Below are positions 33,302 through 42,461 of a stretch of 64,000 bases of DNA, one piece after another. Position numbers and translations under genes: made by a program. The stretch comes from Ewingella sp963519305 (GTDB lineage: Bacteria > Pseudomonadota > Gammaproteobacteria > Enterobacterales > Enterobacteriaceae), in assembly GCA_963519305.1 (NCBI GenBank), contig CAUQMS010000005.1, positions 186,001 through 250,000 on the forward strand, given 5' to 3'. The notes below the pieces were generated by a model. The model was not told where the DNA came from. It saw nothing but the letters and a program-made list of their open reading frames with translations, and searched no databases. How positions within the stretch are numbered: position 1 is the stretch's first letter; each line of letters starts with the position of its first letter.

Positions 33302-34228
33302 TTGGCTACTGAATTAGATAACCGCTTACTCGAAGAGATTCTGGCGCAGGTGCGCCCGCTGATTGGCCGTGGCAAAGTCGCGGGCTATATTCCGGCGCTG
33401 GCCGATGTCAGCCCTGACAATCTGGGCATTGCAGTACATACCACCTCCGGTGAGACCTTCAGCGCCGGCGATGCCGATACCCGTTTTTCCATTCAGTCCA
33501 TCTCCAAAGTGCTCAGCCTGACGCTGGCCTTGACCCGTTATCAGGAGAGTGAAATCTGGCAGCGTGTCGGCAAAGAGCCGTCGGGCCAGCCCTTTAACTC
33601 ACTGGTACAGCTCGAACTGGAGCAGGGCAAACCACGTAACCCGTTTATCAACCCCGGCGCCCTGGTGGTGTGCGATTTATTGCAAACCCGCCTGACGGCC
33701 CCCAAGCAAAGAATGCTGGAAGTGGTGCGTCAACTGGCCGGACAGCCAGATATCAACTACGATCGGCACGTAGCACGTTCAGAGTTCGAGCATTCTGACC
33801 GTAATGCGGCCATCGCGTATTTAATGAAATCTTTCGGTAATTTCGACAACGACGTCATCACCGTTCTCCACACCTATTTTCATTATTGTGCGCTGCGCAT
33901 GAGCTGTGCGGAACTCGCGCGCACCTTCGTCTATCTGGCGAATAAAGGCCAGCCGCTGGGCGCTGAAGATGCACTGATTGAACCGCGTCAGGCGCGCCAG
34001 ATCAACGCGCTGATGGTCACCAGTGGGATGTATGACGGTGCCGGCGAGTTCGCCTACCGCGTGGGAATGCCGGGGAAATCCGGCGTGGGTGGTGGCATCA
34101 TTGCCATCGTACCGGGCGAGATGTGCATCGCTGTCTGGTCACCTGAACTTGATGCCGCAGGGAACTCTTTGGCCGGAACCGCTGCCTTAGAAAAACTGGC
34201 GCAACGAATTGGCCGTTCAATATTTTAA
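33302..34228 (+). CDS. glsB: Glutaminase
   Basis: 308 residues, matching E. coli YneH/GlsB in length. The serine-dependent beta-lactamase-like fold has the S-x-x-K motif in SIQSISKVLS and the family stretches NPFINPGALVV, DRNAAIAYLMKSFGN and GKSGVGGGI. It hydrolyses glutamine to glutamate and ammonia. The start is a TTG, with GGAG about 9 bases before it; no ATG lies near. In E. coli this gene is elsewhere (yneH), so its place between yggL and yggN is a local difference. Confidence 0.93.
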   Translation: MATELDNRLLEEILAQVRPLIGRGKVAGYIPALADVSPDNLGIAVHTTSGETFSAGDADTRFSIQSISKVLSLTLALTRYQESEIWQRVGKEPSGQPFNSLVQLELEQGKPRNPFINPGALVVCDLLQTRLTAPKQRMLEVVRQLAGQPDINYDRHVARSEFEHSDRNAAIAYLMKSFGNFDNDVITVLHTYFHYCALRMSCAELARTFVYLANKGQPLGAEDALIEPRQARQINALMVTSGMYDGAGEFAYRVGMPGKSGVGGGIIAIVPGEMCIAVWSPELDAAGNSLAGTAALEKLAQRIGRSIF

Positions 34229-34254
34229 TTGTTTGCTGTCTGAAGGGAGAGAAC

Positions 34255-34983
34255 ATGGAATTCAAAACGGGATCGAAACTGGGCCTCGCGGCACTGCTGG
34301 CAATGACCGCGTGGAGTGCGCAGGCAGATTACCAGTGCAATGTGAACCCGCAGGAGGACGTGGTGATCACGCCACAGAATGTTCAGGTGATAGGGGCTAA
34401 CAGTAGCTTGCAGATCACCCCAAACGGTGATGTGTCACAGAACGGTAAAGAGCTTACCCTGAGCGCCAAACAGCGTCAGGAAGCGATTGATTATCAGGCC
34501 TCGCTGCGCCGTGACCTGCCGTGGATTGACCAGGGTGCCACCGCGCATCTGGAGAAAGGCCGCGTGGCGATGGACAAAGTGATCGCCCAGCAGCTCGGCA
34601 GTGAGAGCAACGTGCGTAACCGCCTGACGACGCTGGACACTCAGCTCAAGCAGCAGATGAACCGCATTATCGAACATCGCACCGACGGTTTGACTTTCCA
34701 TCACCAGGCAGTAGAGCAGGTGAAACAGGACGGGCGCCGTATTCTGGAACAAAGTATGGGTGGCGTCATGCAAGACAGTCTGAATGAGATGAGTGTCAAG
34801 CAGGCAGCCAGCGGTAGTAACCCGCTACAGGCAGTGATGGGCAATCTGGGCGGGCTGCAACAGGCCGTGCAGAACGAGTGGAGCAAACAGGAGCAGGATT
34901 TCAAAAAATTCGGCGACGACGTATGTAACCGCGTGAAAGCGCTCGATACACAACATAAAACGTTGCTGGCTGATCTTAAATAA
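34255..34983 (+). CDS. yggN: YggN family periplasmic protein (DUF2884)
   Basis: 242 residues, with a signal peptide (LAALLAMTAWSAQA) and a mature protein starting DYQCNVNPQ. Rich in glutamine and predicted mostly helical after residue 80. It has two well-spaced cysteines, one near the mature N-terminus and one near the end (DDVCNRVKAL), which could form a disulfide. E. coli YggN has no assigned function. GAAGGGAGAGAAC is a strong ribosome site. Confidence 0.88.
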   Translation: MEFKTGSKLGLAALLAMTAWSAQADYQCNVNPQEDVVITPQNVQVIGANSSLQITPNGDVSQNGKELTLSAKQRQEAIDYQASLRRDLPWIDQGATAHLEKGRVAMDKVIAQQLGSESNVRNRLTTLDTQLKQQMNRIIEHRTDGLTFHHQAVEQVKQDGRRILEQSMGGVMQDSLNEMSVKQAASGSNPLQAVMGNLGGLQQAVQNEWSKQEQDFKKFGDDVCNRVKALDTQHKTLLADLK

Positions 34984-35008
34984 ATTCGCCCTGCGTAACG
35001 CATAAAAA

Positions 35009-35034
35009 AAGGGGCCCTGTTCGCAGGGCCCCTT
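35009..35034. terminator. Strong bidirectional terminator between yggN and hemW
   Basis: AAGGGGCCCTG-TTCG-CAGGGCCCCTT, with an 11-bp stem, a UUCG loop and flanking A and T tracts. Confidence 0.92.
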
Positions 35035-35051
35035 TTCCGTTATTTTTTTGT

Positions 35052-36188
35052 CTACTCGTCGAGAAACAGTTCCAGCAGCGAGTTCAGGAACAGTTTGCCA
35101 TGCTGCGTGATCTGCCAGTGTGAATCCGTTTCCAGCAGATAGTTTTTCGCGATGGCTTCATCAAGCTGAGCGCGGATGACGCTTTCGTCCAGACCGGTGT
35201 AAACCGCAAACTCTTCACGTGGCGCTGCTTCCAGTAACCGGAAACGGTTCATAAAGAATTCGAACGGCAGTTCGCTGGTCGCCACGTCATGCTGCTTATC
35301 CATGTAACGGCCCTGCATATAGCCGCGCGGATGTTTGGTTTTCACCGTCCGCAGGATCTGCCCGTCGGGCTGAGTCAGTTTGCCGTGGGCGCCGCACCCA
35401 ATACCCAGGTAATCGCCAAAACGCCAGTAGTTGAGATTGTGCTGACACTGATAGCCCGGTTTGGCATAGGCCGAAGTTTCGTATTGCTGATAACCGGCAG
35501 CGGTCAGCAACTGGTCACCCTGCTCGAAAATATCCCACAGCGCATCGTCATCCGGCAGTTTTGGCGGGCGGGAGGCGTACATCGTGTTGGGTTCGATGGT
35601 CAGCTGATACCACGACAGATGTGGCGGATTGAGCGCAATGGCCTGACGCAAATCATCCAGCGCCTCTGCCAGCGTCTGATCCGGTAAGCCGTGCATTAAA
35701 TCAAGATTAAAACTGCGCAGATTCAGGTCGGTCGCCAGATGTGCGGCGCGCCTGGCTTCATCCGGGCCGTGAATGCGCCCCAGACGCTCCAGTTTCTGCG
35801 CACTGAAACTTTGCACGCCAATAGAGATGCGGTTCACACCGGCGCGCTGGTAAGCGCTGAAGCGGTCTGCTTCGACCGTACCCGGATTGGCTTCCATCGT
35901 AATTTCAGCGTCCGCCGCCAGCGGCAGACGGGCGCGCACGCCGTCAAGCAGGTTTTGCATCGCTGCTGCGCTCAGTAAACTGGGTGTTCCGCCGCCGATG
36001 AAAATCGTCTTCACATCACGGCCAGCGGTCAGGTGCAAATCAGCATCCAGATCGGCCAGCAGATGCGCCACATAGTCGTCGTGCGGCACTTCGCCTTTCA
36101 GCGCGTGTGAATTGAAGTCGCAGTACGGGCATTTCTGCACGCACCACGGAATGTGGATGTAAAGACTCAGCGGCGGTAACTTACGCAT
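35052..36188 (-). CDS. hemW: Radical SAM haem chaperone HemW
   Basis: 378 residues. The radical SAM cluster cysteines are in CVQKCPYC (16-23), and the family's fourth position is followed by FNSH. A C-terminal HemN-type domain is present, but the sequence belongs to the HemW branch, which binds haem and passes it to respiratory enzymes rather than making it. The first 8 bases overlap the 3' end of rdgB, so the two are coupled. Confidence 0.94.
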   Translation of the reverse strand: MRKLPPLSLYIHIPWCVQKCPYCDFNSHALKGEVPHDDYVAHLLADLDADLHLTAGRDVKTIFIGGGTPSLLSAAAMQNLLDGVRARLPLAADAEITMEANPGTVEADRFSAYQRAGVNRISIGVQSFSAQKLERLGRIHGPDEARRAAHLATDLNLRSFNLDLMHGLPDQTLAEALDDLRQAIALNPPHLSWYQLTIEPNTMYASRPPKLPDDDALWDIFEQGDQLLTAAGYQQYETSAYAKPGYQCQHNLNYWRFGDYLGIGCGAHGKLTQPDGQILRTVKTKHPRGYMQGRYMDKQHDVATSELPFEFFMNRFRLLEAAPREEFAVYTGLDESVIRAQLDEAIAKNYLLETDSHWQITQHGKLFLNSLLELFLDE

Positions 36189-36789
36189 TATTAAGTGATT
36201 TCTCTTTCATAGCGTCTAACAGCAATTTCAGTGCCTGGCCGCGGTGAGACACCGCGCTTTTCTCTTCGCGCGTCAGTTCAGCTGCGGATTTCCCCAGTGC
36301 GGGAACGTGGAATATCGGATCATAACCGAAGCCGCCTTTACCCGCTTCAGTAAACAGAATTTCGCCATCCCAACTGCCGTGGCACACCAGCGGCGTTGGA
36401 TCTTCGGCATGACGCATATAGACCAGCACGCAATGGAATTGCGCGCTGCGCTGGCCTTGCGGAACGTCTTTTAGCGTCACCAGCAGCTTGTCGAGGTTCT
36501 GCTGGTCGCTGGCATCAACGCCGGCGTAGCGGGCGGAGTAGATCCCCGGCGCGCCGCCAAGAACGTCAACGGCCAGACCGGAGTCATCGGCAATCGCAGG
36601 CAGGCCGGTGATGGCAGCGGCATGGCGTGCTTTCAGAATGGCGTTTTCAATAAACGTCAGGCCGGTCTCTTCGGCGGAGTCCACGCCCAGTTCAGTTTGT
36701 GCGACCACATCCAGACCGAAATCAGCCAGCAGATGGGCGAGTTCGCGCACTTTACCGGGATTACCGGTAGCTAAAACGACTTTTTGCAT
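36181..36789 (-). CDS. rdgB: XTP/dITP pyrophosphatase (house-cleaning NTPase)
   Basis: 202 residues. LATGNPGKVRELAHLL is the nucleotide-binding N-terminal motif, with GLTFIENAILKARHAA, ADDSGLAVDVLGGAPGIYSARY (in pieces), GGFGYDPIF and SHRGQAL. It removes non-canonical purine triphosphates from the pool. It is in the yggS-proC-yggT-yggU-rdgB-hemW run; the start is 33 bases after the yggU stop. Confidence 0.96.
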   Translation of the reverse strand: MQKVVLATGNPGKVRELAHLLADFGLDVVAQTELGVDSAEETGLTFIENAILKARHAAAITGLPAIADDSGLAVDVLGGAPGIYSARYAGVDASDQQNLDKLLVTLKDVPQGQRSAQFHCVLVYMRHAEDPTPLVCHGSWDGEILFTEAGKGGFGYDPIFHVPALGKSAAELTREEKSAVSHRGQALKLLLDAMKEKSLNNA

Positions 36790-36822
36790 AAAATAACGTC
36801 CTGAAGACCATCTGGAATGAAT

Positions 36823-37128
36823 TTATTCAGCGAGCAGTATCGCGACCTCAGCCGGGATATTTTGCGGATTCGTAATGCGGACTTGTTTATGGCGGCCCAG
36901 CTCGCCCTTTTCAATGCAGATCTGACTTTTGGCGACTTTAAACTGTTTGGCGAGATATTTCATCAGATGCGAATTGGCCTGGCCGTCTACCGGCGGGGCG
37001 GTGATGGCGACTTTAAGTTCGTCGCCATGCAATCCCACCAGACTGTCGCGGCTGGCTTTGGGCTGGATCACCAGCCGCAGTACCAGCGCGTCAGCCTGCC
37101 AGAAAGCCGGACTCAGAGCAGGAACCAC
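36823..37128 (-). CDS. yggU: YggU family protein (DUF167)
   Basis: 101 residues with the conserved core VIQPKASRDSLVGLHGDELK and APPVDGQANSHLMKYLAKQF. No function is established. It overlaps the 3' end of yggT by 16 bases. The N-terminus (MVPALSPAFWQ) is variable in the family, and I kept the longest frame because it gives coupling to yggT. Confidence 0.92.
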   Translation of the reverse strand: MVPALSPAFWQADALVLRLVIQPKASRDSLVGLHGDELKVAITAPPVDGQANSHLMKYLAKQFKVAKSQICIEKGELGRHKQVRITNPQNIPAEVAILLAE

Positions 37129-37667
37129 AGCTCACCCAGCATGTCCATGCCCAGATAATTCAGCATATACAGGATAAGGATCACGATCATCGCCGAAAAG
37201 TCGATACCGCCCATCGCAGGCAGAAAACGACGGATAGGCGACATCAGCGGCTCAGTCAGCTGCATCAGAACATAATCCATTGGCCCGCGCCCCTGACTGA
37301 CCCAGCTCATCAGAGAACGGATAATAATCAGCCAGAACACCAGATACCCGGCGGACTTCACCAGCGAAATCAGGCCGAACAGCAGGTTGTACGGGCTGAG
37401 CGAGATTCCCCCGCCCTGAATCAACAGCAGCAGCGGATATTTGACCGTCATCAGCAGGAAAGCCAGCAGCAGCGAGGCGCTGTCAATCGGCCCCAGCGGC
37501 GGAATAATCCGGCGTAATGGCCCGATAATCGGCTGAGTAATTTTCACCACAAACTGCGAGAACGGATTGTAAAAATCAGTGCGCGCCCACTGCATCCAGA
37601 TGCGCAGCAGTAAAACCATGACGTAGAGGTCAATCAGTGTCTTGACCAGGAAAGTCAGCGTTAACAT
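37113..37667 (-). CDS. yggT: YggT family inner-membrane protein
   Basis: 184 residues with two YggT repeats, each with paired helices: LRIWMQWARTDFYNPFSQFV in the first and the RSLMSWVSQGRGPMDYVLMQ region in the second. The start at 37667 has AAGGGGATAT before it; the upstream frame to 37724 is not supported. The family is linked to ion homeostasis and osmotic stress, with no fixed mechanism. It follows proC across a dispersed repeat. Confidence 0.92.
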   Translation of the reverse strand: MLTLTFLVKTLIDLYVMVLLLRIWMQWARTDFYNPFSQFVVKITQPIIGPLRRIIPPLGPIDSASLLLAFLLMTVKYPLLLLIQGGGISLSPYNLLFGLISLVKSAGYLVFWLIIIRSLMSWVSQGRGPMDYVLMQLTEPLMSPIRRFLPAMGGIDFSAMIVILILYMLNYLGMDMLGELWFLL

Positions 37668-37688
37668 ATATCCCCTTTGCCCTCCATC

Positions 37689-37800
37689 TTTAGAACTGGC
37701 TCTGCGTTGGCTTCGCGCGTCCACCCCAGTGACTTACTGATGTAAGTTTCCGGGGATTCTCTCGGTTGCCGCCTTGCTCCAACTCACATGATTTTGAGCA
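37689..37800. repeat. Dispersed palindromic intergenic element, copy at proC-yggT
   Basis: It matches the element at 61-170 along its length: TGCGTTGGCTTC, CACCCCAGT, the centre ACTTAC-TGAT-GTAAGT, CCGGGGATTC and TTGCCGCCTT. The central arms have changed together, so the pairing is kept while the sequence differs. It sits inside an otherwise tight operon. Confidence 0.65.
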
Positions 37801-37825
37801 TGAATGTTTTATTAATTGTTCTAAA

Positions 37826-38647
37826 TTAGAACTGTTTTTCCATTTCCTGCGCGCGGGTAATGGCGGCCTGCATGGCTTCGGAGACAATTTCCGGTAACTT
37901 CTGCTGGTTAAAAACTTTAAGCGCTTCAAACGTCGTGCCACCTTTGGAGGTTACGTTCTCACGCAGTTGTGACAATGGCGTGTCCGGGCTGGCGGCCACC
38001 AGCGCCGTTGCACCGCTGGCGGCCTGTTCTACCAGCATACGCGCCGTTTCGGCACTGAATCCTAAACGTTCGGCTTCGGCTTGCATAGCTTCCATAAACA
38101 GGAAGAAATAGGCCGGTGCACTGCCTGCGGCGGCAATAATATGGTTGATGCCCTCTTCGGTATCAACCCAGCACACTTTGCCGACGGCAGTCATTAAATC
38201 ACTGCTGTAGTCTCTGTCCTGCGGGCCCACCTCTTCTGGCGCATACAGACCGCTCATGCCTTTACCCACCAGTGACGGAGTATTGGGCATGATGCGCACG
38301 ATATTGAGCTTCTCACCAAGCAGGGAACGGAAACGCGCCACGCTAATGCCTGCGGCAATCGACAGTACCAGTTTGCCGCTGAAATCCACCTCTTTTTGCA
38401 GTGATTTACATACGTCGGCCATCAGCTGTGGTTTCACGGCCATGACAACGACGTCGGCTTCCTGCGCACAGGCCACATTGTCATCGCTGCTTTGCACGCC
38501 ATATTTTGACGCCAGTGGATCACGGTTCTTGCCTGAAGGGGCGCAGACGCTGATCAATTTTGCCGGATAGCCGCTTTCAACCAGACCAGAAATAATGGCA
38601 CCTGCCATGTTACCGGCGCCGATAAAACATAATTTGCGATGTTGCAT
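37826..38647 (-). CDS. proC: Pyrroline-5-carboxylate reductase
   Basis: 273 residues. The NAD(P)-binding Rossmann start is FIGAGNMAGAIISGL, and the C-terminal dimer domain has GSAPAYFFLFMEAM and REN-VTSKGGTT (family signature). It makes the last step of proline synthesis. It is 49 bp after yggS in the same operon. Confidence 0.96.
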   Translation of the reverse strand: MQHRKLCFIGAGNMAGAIISGLVESGYPAKLISVCAPSGKNRDPLASKYGVQSSDDNVACAQEADVVVMAVKPQLMADVCKSLQKEVDFSGKLVLSIAAGISVARFRSLLGEKLNIVRIMPNTPSLVGKGMSGLYAPEEVGPQDRDYSSDLMTAVGKVCWVDTEEGINHIIAAAGSAPAYFFLFMEAMQAEAERLGFSAETARMLVEQAASGATALVAASPDTPLSQLRENVTSKGGTTFEALKVFNQQKLPEIVSEAMQAAITRAQEMEKQF

Positions 38648-38696
38648 GGTGCTCCTTCGTTAAATTTAAGCTGTCTGAATTGGAGGATGAACGCGC

Positions 38697-39407
38697 TTAA
38701 GCGTAGTCGCGTGCACCAAATATCGCGGTGCCAATACGCACCATGGTACTGCCTGCTGCGATGGCAGCGGGCATATCGTCGGTCATGCCCATCGACAACG
38801 TGTCGAGCTGCGGATATCGCGCCCTGAGCGTGTCAAAGGCGCTGCGCATCTGGATGAAAACGGCCAGCTGACGCTCATAATCATGCTCGACGGCCGGGAT
38901 AGCCATCAGGCCGCGCAGGGTAAGGCGCGGCATCTGGCTTATCTGATCGGCCAGCGCATCAACATCACTCAGTGCAATGCCTGATTTACTGGCTTCATCG
39001 CTGATATTTACCTGGATCAGCACCTGCAAAGGCGGCCGGTTTTCCGGGCGCTGCTCGTTCAGGCGCTGGGCGATTTTCAGGCGGTCAACTGTATGGCACC
39101 AGTCAAAATTCTCTGCCACCAGACGGCTTTTATTCGATTGCAGCGGGCCGATAAAGTGCCAGGTCAGTGCGGGCTGATGCCCGGCAAAGTGCACAATCTT
39201 CTCCACGCCTTCCTGCACATAGTTTTCACCGAACGCCAGCTGACCGGCCGCGATCGCTTCTTCGACAGCGCTCGCAGGTTTGGTTTTACTGACTGCAAGC
39301 AGCGTAATTTCTTCCAGAGGCCGCTCGCAGCGCTGTGCAGCGGCTGCGATTTGCTCGCGAACATCCTGTAAGTTCTTACCAATAGTGTGTGACTGACTAA
39401 GGCTCAT
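38697..39407 (-). CDS. yggS: PLP homeostasis protein YggS
   Basis: 236 residues from ATG 39407 (MSLSQSHTIGKNLQDVREQI). The open frame up to 39500 is not supported. The fold-type III PLP barrel carries the cofactor lysine in LLAVSKTKPA, then GENYVQEG and WHFIGPLQSNK. It binds PLP without known catalysis and balances vitamin B6 and amino-acid pools. It is divergent from the pilT-like gene with only 21 bases between the start codons. Confidence 0.94.
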   Translation of the reverse strand: MSLSQSHTIGKNLQDVREQIAAAAQRCERPLEEITLLAVSKTKPASAVEEAIAAGQLAFGENYVQEGVEKIVHFAGHQPALTWHFIGPLQSNKSRLVAENFDWCHTVDRLKIAQRLNEQRPENRPPLQVLIQVNISDEASKSGIALSDVDALADQISQMPRLTLRGLMAIPAVEHDYERQLAVFIQMRSAFDTLRARYPQLDTLSMGMTDDMPAAIAAGSTMVRIGTAIFGARDYA

Positions 39408-39428
39408 AGGGACTCGGGAGATTTTAAA

Positions 39429-40478
39429 ATGGATATCGATGAATTTGTGGAGCTTAGTGTAAAGCAAAATGCCTCCGATCTGCACCTTTGTGCCGGGCAT
39501 CAGCCGATGTTGCGAAGCCAGGGAGAATTAAGGCCGCTGGAAAATACGACGAAAATCACGCCGGAAAATATGCAGTGGCTGAGTGACACCTGGCTTGAGC
39601 CCTCGCAGCACAGTGAATTGCAGCGTAAAGGCCAGACGGACGGTGCCATCACGCTCGCAAACGGCTTACGTTTACGGGTGAACTTCTTCCGGCAACTGCA
39701 CGGGCTTTCTGCCGCGCTGCGCCGTGTGCCGCAACGCTGTCCGCAGCTCGAGCAGCTTCACGCGCCGCCGGTCGTGGCATCCCTGACGGAATACGAAGAC
39801 GGACTGATTCTGGTTACGGGGGCGACCGGCAGTGGCAAATCCACCACGCTGGCTGCAATGATCGACCATCTTAACCGCACCTGCGCCCGGCATATTATTA
39901 CGCTGGAGGATCCGATTGAATTTATTCACAGCAGCCAGCGCTGCCTGATTCAGCAACGGGAACTGGGGAAACATACGCACTCCTTCAGCGATGCCGTTCG
40001 CGGTGCGCTGCGCGAAGATCCGGACGTTTTACTGCTCGGCGAACTGCGCGACGCCGACAGTATCCGGCTGGCGCTGACCGCGGCGGAAACCGGGCATCTG
40101 GTGCTGGCGACGCTGCATACCCGTAACGCCACGCAGGCGGTTGACAGGCTGGTGGACGTATTCCCGGCAGAGGAGAAAGGTTTTGTTCGCGCGCAACTGG
40201 CGGGCAGCCTGCGCGGTATTGTTGCGCAGAAATTGATATCGGGAAGAGAAGGGGAGCGGGTAGCGCTGTTTGAGGTACTCACTTCAACGCCAGCGGTGGG
40301 GAATTTGATCCGCGAAGGCAAGACGCATCAGTTGGCGGATATTTTGCAAACCGGCTCGCAGGCCGGTATGCAAACCTTTGAACAGAGCCGGTTACAGCGC
40401 ATTGCCAGCGGGCTTACCCCCGACCTCACTGCGGCGCTGGCTGACTCCACTGTTTCTCAAACCAACTTTCCAGAATGA
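39429..40478 (+). CDS. PilT-like twitching ATPase (YggR)
   Basis: 349 residues, an ATPase of the type IV pilus retraction family. Walker A is GATGSGKST; the Asp box is LEDPIE; Walker B is LLLGELRD; the His box is GHLVLATLHT. The C-terminal AIRNLIRE motif of true PilT is changed to AVGNLIRE. No pilus genes are nearby, as for yggR of E. coli. The 3' end overlaps the convergent ruvX by 53 bases. Confidence 0.9.
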   Translation: MDIDEFVELSVKQNASDLHLCAGHQPMLRSQGELRPLENTTKITPENMQWLSDTWLEPSQHSELQRKGQTDGAITLANGLRLRVNFFRQLHGLSAALRRVPQRCPQLEQLHAPPVVASLTEYEDGLILVTGATGSGKSTTLAAMIDHLNRTCARHIITLEDPIEFIHSSQRCLIQQRELGKHTHSFSDAVRGALREDPDVLLLGELRDADSIRLALTAAETGHLVLATLHTRNATQAVDRLVDVFPAEEKGFVRAQLAGSLRGIVAQKLISGREGERVALFEVLTSTPAVGNLIREGKTHQLADILQTGSQAGMQTFEQSRLQRIASGLTPDLTAALADSTVSQTNFPE

Positions 40479-40863
40479 TCACCGCAGAAGCGGCATCCAC
40501 ACTGCCTTTATCCAGCGCGCGGAACCCGCCGCGATCAAACAGATCAGCGCGGGCTTCGACGGTGCTCAGGCGTTCGTCATGGAGCTCAACCTGCACGCCA
40601 AAACGACCATGCAGACGATTGGCAAACTTTCGTGCGCGGGCAGTCAGGGGCTGTTCGGTGCCGTCCATGTTCAGTGGCAGGCCAACGACCACCACGTCCG
40701 GCAACCACTCTTTGAGCAGTTTTTCGATCTTCTGCCAGTCCGGCGTGCCGTCCTGTGCTTTGAATGACGTCAGCGGGCGGGCAGTGCCGGTGACTTCCTG
40801 GCCGATAGCCAGCCCGATGCTTTTGGTGCCGAAGTCAAAGGCGAATACAGTGCGGTTTGCCAT
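40426..40863 (-). CDS. ruvX: Putative pre-16S rRNA nuclease / Holliday junction resolvase family (YqgF)
   Basis: 145 residues with the RNase H-like YqgF fold: an FDFGTKSIGLAIGQ start with the first catalytic Asp, VVGLPLNMDG, and the C-terminal acidic residues in DAASAVIILE. E. coli YqgF is essential and takes part in 16S rRNA 5' processing. The start overlaps the yqgE stop by one base. Confidence 0.94.
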   Translation of the reverse strand: MANRTVFAFDFGTKSIGLAIGQEVTGTARPLTSFKAQDGTPDWQKIEKLLKEWLPDVVVVGLPLNMDGTEQPLTARARKFANRLHGRFGVQVELHDERLSTVEARADLFDRGGFRALDKGSVDAASAVIILESWFEKQWSQPAPQ

Positions 40864-41426
40864 TATGCATGACCTGCGTGAGTGGCGAGTTGGCTGACAT
40901 CGATACCGATCATTTTTGCGGCCTCGCGCCAGCGGTCAGCGACCGGAGTGCGGAACAGAATATCGCTGCTGGCTTCGATGGTCAGCCAGGCGTTATCCAG
41001 TAACTCTTTTTCCAACTGGCCCTGTTCCCAGGCAGCATAACCGAGCGCAACCAGCACATTTTTAGGCTGTTCGGCGGTACCGAGTGTTTCCAGCACGTCT
41101 TTAGAGGTGGTGATCATGGTGGTGTCTGAAATCTGAATACTCGAACCAAAGCCGCTGCGTGGCGTATGCAAAATAAAACCACGATCATCTGCCAGCGGGC
41201 CGCCGGAAAACACCGGACGATCAAGGCGGATAGCCGGGTCGCGAGGCGTTGGCGAGATCTCCAGTTTATCGAGCACGTTTTCAACGGTGAAGTCTTCGAC
41301 CAGTTTATTAATCACCAGGCCCATTGCGCCGTCTTCATTATGTTCGCAGACATAAATGACCGAACGCTTGAACATGGGTTCATCCAGTCCGGGCATAGCA
41401 ATAAGAAAGTGATGTTGTAAGTTCAT
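40863..41426 (-). CDS. yqgE: YqgE/AlgH family protein (DUF179)
   Basis: 187 residues from ATG 41426 (MNLQHHFLIAMPGLDEPMF), as in E. coli; the frame extends upstream to 41531 without support. GAMGLVINK and VFSGGPL are family motifs. Function is not established. It belongs to the gshB-yqgE-ruvX run. Confidence 0.93.
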   Translation of the reverse strand: MNLQHHFLIAMPGLDEPMFKRSVIYVCEHNEDGAMGLVINKLVEDFTVENVLDKLEISPTPRDPAIRLDRPVFSGGPLADDRGFILHTPRSGFGSSIQISDTTMITTSKDVLETLGTAEQPKNVLVALGYAAWEQGQLEKELLDNAWLTIEASSDILFRTPVADRWREAAKMIGIDVSQLATHAGHA

Positions 41427-41499
41427 GGTATGTAGAATGTTTAGCCTCAGTGAATAAAGACAGCGTAATGAAAATACGCTGTCTTGCTGCGTGTACGGC

Positions 41500-42450
41500 T
41501 TAGCGTGTTGCCAGACGTTTTTCGATAGCATCCATCAGCATGCCGGTGACGGAAATCGGGAATGCGGCTTCGATTTCACGCGCACAGGTCGGGCTGGTGA
41601 CGTTAATTTCAGTCAGGCGGTCGCCAATGATATCCAGACCAACAAAAATCAGCCCTTTTTCTTTTAACACTGGCGCGACTTTACGGGCAATGGCCCAGTC
41701 ACTTTCGGTCAGCGGACGTGCTTCACCACGGCCACCGGCGGCCAGATTACCACGGGTTTCGCCCTGCGCCGGAATGCGTGCCAGGCAGTACGGAACCGGC
41801 TCACCGTCGACGACCAGAACGCGTTTGTCACCATCTTTGATCGCGGGCAGATAATTCTGCGCCATACAGAAACGGGTACCGTGTTCGGTCAGCGTTTCAA
41901 TGACCACAGAGACGTTCGCGTCTTCCGGTTTCAGGCGAAAAATGGATGCGCCACCCATGCCGTCCAGCGGCTTGAGGATCACATCGGTGTGCTCTTTATG
42001 AAACGCTTTCAGCTGCGCGGCATTGCGGGTTACCAGTGTATCGGGCGTCAGTTCCGGGAACCAGGCGGTGAACAGCTTCTCGTTACAGTCACGCAGACTC
42101 TGAGGCTTGTTGACGATCAGCGTGCCTTTTTCTTCGGCGCGTTCAAGAATGTAAGTGGCGTAAATGAATTCTGTATCAAACGGCGGATCTTTACGCATCA
42201 GGATCACGTCCAGCTCCTGCAGCGCAATGTCCTGCTCGGTGCCAAATTCGTACCAGCCGTCGTAATCTTGTTTAACACTTAGTTTACGGGTGGTTGCACG
42301 GCCTTCACCGCCGCGCAGATACAGAGAATTCATCTCCATATAATGCAGTTCATAACCACGGCTTTGCGCTTCCAGTAACATAGCGAAACTGGTGTCTTTT
42401 TTGATGTTAATGGACGAGATAGGGTCCATTACGATGCCAAGCTTGATCAT
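41500..42450 (-). CDS. gshB: Glutathione synthetase
   Basis: 316 residues, the E. coli length. The ATP-grasp fold shows in LIVNKPQSLRDCNEKLF, ILKPLDGMGGASIFRL and GDKRVLVVDGEPV, with metal ligands in INVTSPTCAREIE. It joins gamma-glutamylcysteine to glycine. It starts 11 bases after the rsmE stop. Confidence 0.97.
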   Translation of the reverse strand: MIKLGIVMDPISSINIKKDTSFAMLLEAQSRGYELHYMEMNSLYLRGGEGRATTRKLSVKQDYDGWYEFGTEQDIALQELDVILMRKDPPFDTEFIYATYILERAEEKGTLIVNKPQSLRDCNEKLFTAWFPELTPDTLVTRNAAQLKAFHKEHTDVILKPLDGMGGASIFRLKPEDANVSVVIETLTEHGTRFCMAQNYLPAIKDGDKRVLVVDGEPVPYCLARIPAQGETRGNLAAGGRGEARPLTESDWAIARKVAPVLKEKGLIFVGLDIIGDRLTEINVTSPTCAREIEAAFPISVTGMLMDAIEKRLATR

Positions 42451-42461
42451 TTGGTCTCCTC

